Shown here: positions 1 through 8,590 of the stretch, in pieces
How the letters are laid out: the number at the start of each line of letters is the position of its first letter
Position numbering within the stretch: position 1 is the first letter of the stretch
Source: Friedmanniella sp.
Lineage (GTDB): Bacteria; Actinomycetota; Actinomycetes; Propionibacteriales; Propionibacteriaceae
Direction of reading: 5' to 3'
Assembly (NCBI GenBank): GCA_025964935.1
Contig: JAOPXW010000127.1
Location: forward strand, 1 to 8,590
DNA length: 8,590 nt
Position numbers and translations under genes: made by a program
The notes under the pieces: generated by a model
Seen by the model: the letters and a program-made list of their open reading frames with translations, nothing else
Database searches by the model: none
Told to the model about the DNA's origin: nothing

Positions 1-95
1 CCGACTGGGTCCTGGTGCCGGCCGCGCAGGCCGACCGGGCCATCGACGCTTGGCGAGCGGCCGGGCACCACATCGAGATCGAGGAGGGCGAATGA
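1..95 (+). CDS. 3' end of an unidentified gene upstream of argJ, possibly ACT-domain protein (partial)
   Basis: Only the last 30 codons are present, read from base 3 to a TGA at 93-95. The peptide begins [17 protein letters not shown] and ends HHIEIEEGE: a hydrophobic beta strand, an amphipathic helix rich in Ala and Arg, then an acidic strand. It does not look like the C-terminus of ArgC, the gene usually found before argJ. The pattern of a VLVP strand followed by a helix ending in RAAGH resembles, from memory, the last part of small ACT-domain proteins of the amino-acid-binding CASTOR-like group. That is inference from a short fragment. The stop overlaps the argJ ATG by ATGA, so it is co-transcribed with the arginine genes. 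That this frame is coding is likely; the family is uncertain. Confidence 0.55.
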   Translation, partial: DWVLVPAAQADRAIDAWRAAGHHIEIEEGE

Positions 96-1254
96 GCGTC
101 ACGCATGCCGCAGGGTTTCGGGCAGCGGGGGTGACCGCGGGTCTGAAGGCCAGCGGCAAGCCCGACCTGGCCCTGGTGGTCAACGACGGTCCGGACTACC
201 ACGCGGCTGGGGTCTTCACCGGCAACCGCGTCAAGGCGGCCCCGGTGGTCTGGTCCGAGCAGGTGCTGGCCGACTCGCGCCTGTGCGCCGTGGTGCTCAA
301 CTCCGGGGGGGCCAACGCCTGCACCGGACCCGACGGGTTCGGCGACACCCACCACACGGCCGAATGGGTCGCCGACGCGCTGGCGGTGTCCGGCAGGCCC
401 ACGGGTGCGGTGGACGTCGCGGTCTGCTCCACCGGTCTGATCGGCCTCCGGCTGCCGATGGACCTCATCGCCGACGCCCTCCCCGGTCTGGTGTCGGGGC
501 TGAGCGCCACCGGCGGCGCGGCGGCGGCCCAGGCCATCATGACCACCGACTCGGTCCCCAAGCAGGCCACCCGCCACGACGAGGGCTGGTCGGTGGGCGG
601 CATGGCCAAGGGGGCAGGCATGCTCGCACCCGGTCTGGCCACCATGCTCGTCACCCTCACCACCGACGCGGTCGTCGACCCCGCGCAGCTGCACGGCCAG
701 CTGCGGGAGGCGTGCCGGCTGAGCTTCGACCGGGTCGACAGCGACGGCTGCATGTCCACCAACGACACCGTGATCCTGATGAGCAGCGGTGCCTCCGGCG
801 TACGCCCGCTGGCGGCCGACTTCCAGGCGGCCCTGAACGAGACCTGCCTGGACCTGGCCATGCAGCTGCTGGCCGATGCGGAGGGGGCCTCGCACACCAT
901 CGCGGTCACCGTGCTGCACGCGGCCACCGAGGCCGACGCCGTGGAGGTCGCCCGGGCGGTCACCCGCTCGAACCTGTTCAAGTGCGCGATCTTTGGTGGC
1001 GACCCCAACTGGGGCCGGGTGCTGGCGGCCATCGGCACGACCACCGCCGACTTCGAGCCCGACCGGCTCGACGTGGCCTTCAACGGGGTGTGGGTCTGCG
1101 AGAACGGCGGCATCGGCGCCCCCCGCGAGCAGGTGGACCTGTCCGACCGCCAGGTGGACGTGACCATCGACCTGCGCAACGGGACCGAGCAGGCGACCGT
1201 GTGGACCAACGACCTGACCTACGACTACGTCCGGGAGAACGCGGAGTACTCCTC

Positions 1255-1258
<4 letters not shown>
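92..1258 (+). CDS. argJ: Glutamate N-acetyltransferase / ornithine acetyltransferase ArgJ
   Basis: ArgJ moves the acetyl group from N-acetylornithine to glutamate, giving ornithine and N-acetylglutamate and so making the pathway cyclic; some family members also use acetyl-CoA. The 388-residue protein has the family landmarks: [10 protein letters not shown] near residue 70, the oxyanion-hole STG with Thr114-Gly115, and KGAGM (Lys173 onward) leading to LAT-MLV, where self-cleavage before Thr184 should make alpha (1-183) and beta (184-388) chains with Thr184 as nucleophile. The C-terminus ([16 protein letters not shown]) is typical and full length. The ATG at 92 was chosen over an upstream in-frame TTG at 50 because it has GGAGG at 83-87 and the protein begins at the usual point. 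It overlaps the preceding gene and argB by four bases each. Whether it is mono- or bifunctional cannot be seen from sequence. Confidence 0.97.
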
Positions 1259-6623
<5,365 letters not shown>

Positions 6624-6657
6624 GTGGTCGGGCACCCGCAGGGCCGACGCCCGGCAG

Positions 6658-6663
6658 TAAGGT
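6658..6663 (+). promoter_or_regulatory. Possible -10 element (TAAGGT) for tyrS
   Basis: TAAGGT in the argH-tyrS gap fits the actinobacterial TANNNT pattern and is the only such candidate there. No -35 resembling TTGAC lies 16-18 bases upstream. A start near 6670 would place a short transcript beginning just before the 6674-6692 hairpin. This is weak; tyrS may instead be read through from argH. Confidence 0.25.
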
Positions 6664-6673
6664 CGTGCCGACC

Positions 6674-6706
6674 GCGGACGGCGACCGTCCGCTGACCTGG
6701 ACGGAG
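6674..6706 (+). promoter_or_regulatory. tyrS leader hairpin with alternative pairing to the Shine-Dalgarno region
   Basis: GCGGACGG (6674-6681) and CCGTCCGC (6685-6692) form a perfect 8-bp stem with a CGA loop. The inner part of the right arm, CCGTCC (6685-6690), is also a perfect match to a second copy of GGACGG at 6699-6704, whose last bases are the first two of the tyrS ribosome binding site GGAG (6703-6706). The two stems cannot form together. The pairing is seen directly; a role in attenuation or translation control is inference. There is no T tract, so it is not a classical terminator, and no T-box features are visible. Confidence 0.4.
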
Positions 6707-6715
6707 TTCTGACCC

Positions 6716-7999
6716 GTGAGTGCTGTTCTGGACGAGCTCAAGTGGAGGGGCCTGCTGGCCAACTCCACCGACGAGGGGGCGCTGTCGGCGCACCTCGACG
6801 AGGGGCCGGTCACCTTCTACGTGGGGTTCGACCCGACGGCACCCAGCATCCACTTCGGCAACCTGGTGCAGCTGATGGTGGCCCGGCACCTGCAGCGGGC
6901 CGGTCACCGGCCGCTGCTGCTGGTGGGTGGGTCCACCGGGATGATCGGGGACCCCAAGGACTCCGGCGAACGGGTGCTCAACACCAAGGAGACCGTGGCC
7001 GCGTGGGTGGAGAACATCCGCCGGCAGGTCGAGAAGTTCGTGGACTTCCAGGGTGAGAACGCCGCGGTGGTGGTGAACAACCTGGACTGGACGGGACCGC
7101 TGTCGGTGCTGGACTTCCTGCGTGACGTGGGCAAGCACTTCCCGGTCAACCGGATGCTGGCCCGCGACGTGGTGCGGAACCGGCTGGAGGACGGGATCTC
7201 CTACACGGAGTTCTCCTACGTGCTGCTGCAGTCGCTGGACTACCTGGAGCTCTTCCGCACCCGCGGCTGCACCCTGCAGTTCGGGGGGAGCGACCAGTGG
7301 GGCAACATCACGGCCGGCGTGGAGCTGGTCCGCCGGGCGGAGGGGGCGCGGGTGCACGCGCTGGCCACCCCCCTGCTGACCAAGGCCGACGGGTCGAAGT
7401 TCGGCAAGACCGAGACCGGGACGGTCTGGCTCGACCCGACCATGACCTCGCCCTACCGGTTCCACCAGTTCTTCCTGAACGCCGAGGACGAGAAGGTGGT
7501 CGAGTACCTCAAGGTGTTCAGTCCCCGCACCCGGGAGGAGATCGACGACCTCGACCGCCAGACCCAGGAGCAACCCCACCTGCGAGCGGCGCAGAAGGCC
7601 CTGGCCGACGACGTGACCGCGCTGGTGCACTCACCCGCCGACCGGGACGCCGCCGTCGCCGCCGCCTCGGCCCTGTTCGGTCGTGCCGACCTGGGGGCCC
7701 TGGAGGCGGGGTCGCTGGCCGACGTGGTGGCGGAGATCGGGGGAGTGGAGATCGACACCTCGACCGGTCGGCCGTCCGTAGTCGAGGTGCTCGAACGCAG
7801 TGGGGTGGTGACCAGCCGCTCGGCGGCCCGCCGCGCCATCGCCGAGGGGGGCGCCTACCTCAACAACCGCAAGCTCACCGACCCGGAGGCGCTCCTGGGG
7901 GACGCCGAGTCCGACCTGCTGCACGGGCGCTTCACGGTGGTGCGGCGAGGGAAGAAGACCGTCGGCGCGGTGGTGCTGACCGGTTCCAGCCCAGCCTGA
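6716..7999 (+). CDS. tyrS: Tyrosyl-tRNA synthetase TyrS
   Basis: TyrS is a class Ic aminoacyl-tRNA synthetase that activates tyrosine with ATP and loads it on tRNA-Tyr as a homodimer. The 427-residue protein has the family order: a Rossmann catalytic domain with YVGFDPTAPSIHFGN, where HFGN (46-49) is the HIGH signature, then GGSTGMIGDP, the tyrosine/ATP segment GGSDQWGNI near 190-198, and KFGKT (228-232) as the KMSKS signature. An anticodon-binding helical region follows, and a C-terminal S4-like RNA-binding domain (about 365-427) includes YLNNRKL and FTVVRRGKK. Length is normal. The GTG start is supported by GGAG (6703-6706) nine bases upstream and by the protein beginning at the usual point. 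The last base of HIGH is Asn instead of the more common His. It lies between the arg operon and an rRNA promoter region, all in one direction. Confidence 0.97.
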   Translation: MSAVLDELKWRGLLANSTDEGALSAHLDEGPVTFYVGFDPTAPSIHFGNLVQLMVARHLQRAGHRPLLLVGGSTGMIGDPKDSGERVLNTKETVAAWVENIRRQVEKFVDFQGENAAVVVNNLDWTGPLSVLDFLRDVGKHFPVNRMLARDVVRNRLEDGISYTEFSYVLLQSLDYLELFRTRGCTLQFGGSDQWGNITAGVELVRRAEGARVHALATPLLTKADGSKFGKTETGTVWLDPTMTSPYRFHQFFLNAEDEKVVEYLKVFSPRTREEIDDLDRQTQEQPHLRAAQKALADDVTALVHSPADRDAAVAAASALFGRADLGALEAGSLADVVAEIGGVEIDTSTGRPSVVEVLERSGVVTSRSAARRAIAEGGAYLNNRKLTDPEALLGDAESDLLHGRFTVVRRGKKTVGAVVLTGSSPA

Positions 8000-8019
8000 C
8001 CCGGCTTGACCAGGCCGGG
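8000..8019 (+). terminator. Candidate hairpin terminator after tyrS
   Basis: CCCGGC at 8000-8005 pairs with GCCGGG at 8014-8019; allowing one T-G wobble and one T-A pair the stem grows to 8 bp with a GACC loop. It starts one base after the tyrS stop. No run of T follows, as is common for actinobacterial hairpin terminators, so termination is plausible but not certain. Confidence 0.45.
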
Positions 8020-8086
8020 GACGGTCGGTGGTCGGCTGGGCACCCGCCCGTACGGTGGTGGCCGACGCGTGCGGCGCGGGCTCGAC

Positions 8087-8116
8087 TTGACCCGGACCGA
8101 AATCCCGTCGTAACCT
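8087..8116 (+). promoter_or_regulatory. rRNA operon promoter P1
   Basis: The -35 TTGACC (8087-8092) and -10 TAACCT (8111-8116) are separated by 18 bases. The -35 differs from TTGACA at one position and the -10 fits TANNNT. Transcription would begin near 8122-8124, giving the longest leader of the three promoters. An interrupted inverted repeat lies across the -10 and start. Confidence 0.65.
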
Positions 8117-8273
8117 TCTCTACGCCTCGCCGAGAGAACGGGACGCCAGCAAGATCAGGCGGCCCGGCCCGAAGAGGACACCCGCCGTCACAGCAGACCG
8201 GATCGGTGTGCGCTCGTGTCAGAGCCCACCAGACTCCGGGCTACTGGCGCGGCCGGGGGAGCTGGAAGCCAGA

Positions 8274-8302
8274 TTGACTCCGGTTGGTCAGGTGTGTAAT
8301 GT
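8274..8302 (+). promoter_or_regulatory. rRNA operon promoter P2
   Basis: TTGACT (8274-8279) and TAATGT (8297-8302) are 17 bases apart, the optimum. A purine-rich GGAGAGAG follows the -10, and transcription should begin near 8308-8310. This is the middle promoter of the tandem set. Confidence 0.75.
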
Positions 8303-8372
8303 GGAGAGAGTCGCAGGAAGCCGGGACGGGAGACCGATCCGATGGAGCTGCGGCCCAACCCACCAGCAATTG

Positions 8373-8405
8373 ATCAGGTCGTTCTGCACGTCAGAAAAGC
8401 CTGAT
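8373..8405 (+). other. Extended hairpin in the rRNA leader between P2 and P3
   Basis: ATCAGG (8373-8378) pairs with CCTGAT (8400-8405), then a T-G wobble and a two-by-two mismatch, then TTCTG (8382-8386) pairs with CAGAA (8392-8396) around a CACGT loop. It is transcribed only from P1 and P2. No T run follows, so a simple terminator is unlikely; a leader fold or processing site is possible. Confidence 0.5.
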
Positions 8406-8446
8406 ATTGCGCTGGAGGATTGGAAGAAGATGGAATTGACGCCGAT

Positions 8447-8475
8447 TTGACGGGGGCAAGGAAACCTTCTAAAGT
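8447..8475 (+). promoter_or_regulatory. rRNA operon promoter P3
   Basis: TTGACG (8447-8452) and TAAAGT (8470-8475) are 17 bases apart, with both hexamers close to consensus. Transcription should begin near 8481-8483, close upstream of the antitermination-like element. An overlapping TTGACG at 8436-8441 has no -10 at proper spacing. Confidence 0.75.
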
Positions 8476-8495
8476 TTATCGAGTTGCCCCAAGCG

Positions 8496-8544
8496 AGTGT
8501 TTATCACTGGCGCGGTGTGCGCCCGAAGTTTGAGAACTCAACAG
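8496..8544 (+). promoter_or_regulatory. Candidate rRNA antitermination (nut-like) and processing site
   Basis: Two small stems lie side by side: AGTG (8496-8499) with CACT (8505-8508), and GGCGC (8509-8513) with GCGCC (8519-8523), loop GGTGT. They are followed by TTTGAGAACTCAACAG (8529-8544), which contains TTGAG and CTCAA as inverted arms and is a conserved element before 16S genes in actinobacteria. The order of hairpin then conserved single-stranded element resembles boxB-boxA of bacterial rRNA leaders, where Nus factors bind. The motif is seen; its function here is inferred from family knowledge. Confidence 0.55.
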
Positions 8545-8590
8545 CGTGCTAAAAGTCAATGCCAAATATGCACTAAAGATACCCCGTGCT

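Larger units (their letters stand above)
8020..8590 (+). other. Non-coding rRNA operon promoter and leader region
   Basis: No open frame here has a start, ribosome binding site and protein-like composition that I would defend. The region holds three tandem sigma-70-like promoters, a long hairpin and an antitermination-like site, listed separately. Base composition falls from very GC-rich near tyrS to clearly AT-richer after about 8360, as is usual for pre-rRNA leaders. The final 60 bases (TTTGAGAACTCAACAG, then GTGCTAAAAGTCAATGCC) resemble the conserved sequence upstream of 16S genes in actinobacteria, which I recognise from memory. The mature 16S 5' end is not reached in this window. Confidence 0.8.

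Noticed and set aside
50..91. TTG at 50 as the argJ start (14 extra residues)
   Set aside because: The extra residues are Arg/Gly-rich shadow of the preceding gene's frame, while ATG 92 has GGAGG at 83-87 and an ATGA overlap.
6674..6692. argH intrinsic terminator
   Set aside because: The stem is perfect but is followed by GC-rich sequence without T residues and lies just before the tyrS ribosome binding site, so it is listed as a leader structure instead.
6624..6715. T-box riboswitch in front of tyrS
   Set aside because: The gap is only 92 bases and has no T-box sequence, specifier loop or T-tract terminator.
8208..8450. Small 80-codon open frame on the plus strand downstream of tyrS
   Set aside because: It spans rRNA promoter P2, the leader hairpin and P3's -35, has no ribosome binding site and no recognisable protein features.
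8510..8590. Start of the 16S rRNA gene inside the window
   Set aside because: The sequence is leader: the typical mature 5' end (AGAGTTTGATC-type sequence) is not present before 8590.

Overview
The window is a very GC-rich piece of chromosome from a high-GC Gram-positive bacterium (Actinomycetota). The evidence is the gene order (arg cluster with argF-argR after argD), GTG starts, strong G/C bias at third codon positions, promoter -10 elements of the TANNNT type, and a pre-16S leader of the type found in actinobacteria. I cannot name the genus from sequence alone.

Bases 1-6623 are one arginine-biosynthesis operon, all on the + strand: the tail of an unidentified gene (possibly ACT-domain), then argJ, argB, argD, argF, argR and argH. 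Every junction overlaps by 1 or 4 bases (ATGA, TGATG or GTGA), so the genes are tightly packed and probably translationally coupled. ArgB, ArgD and ArgJ carry the acetylated part of the pathway, with ArgJ recycling the acetyl group. ArgF makes citrulline from ornithine and ArgH releases arginine from argininosuccinate. ArgR is the arginine-responsive repressor. argG (argininosuccinate synthase), which commonly sits between argR and argH in related clusters, is absent here. The operon promoter and any ARG boxes would lie upstream of the window.

Bases 6624-6715 are a 92-base gap with a perfect 8-bp hairpin and an alternative pairing that reaches the ribosome binding site of the next gene, tyrS (6716-7999), the tyrosyl-tRNA synthetase. 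A short GC-rich hairpin lies at the tyrS stop codon.

Bases 8000-8590 contain no convincing protein gene. The region reads as the promoter and leader of a ribosomal RNA operon pointing in the same direction. It has three tandem promoters with -35/-10 spacings of 18, 17 and 17 bases, a long leader hairpin between the second and third, a markedly more AT-rich end, and a hairpin followed by the TTTGAGAACTCAACAG element that precedes 16S genes in actinobacteria. The 16S gene itself must begin just past the window.

Most of this is ordinary housekeeping sequence. I did not find a new defence, mobile or biosynthetic system. The points worth a second look are the possible ACT-domain gene inside the arg operon, the missing argG together with a proline-rich ArgR tail at that exact place, the long ArgB tail, the switch-like tyrS leader, and the architecture of the rRNA leader.
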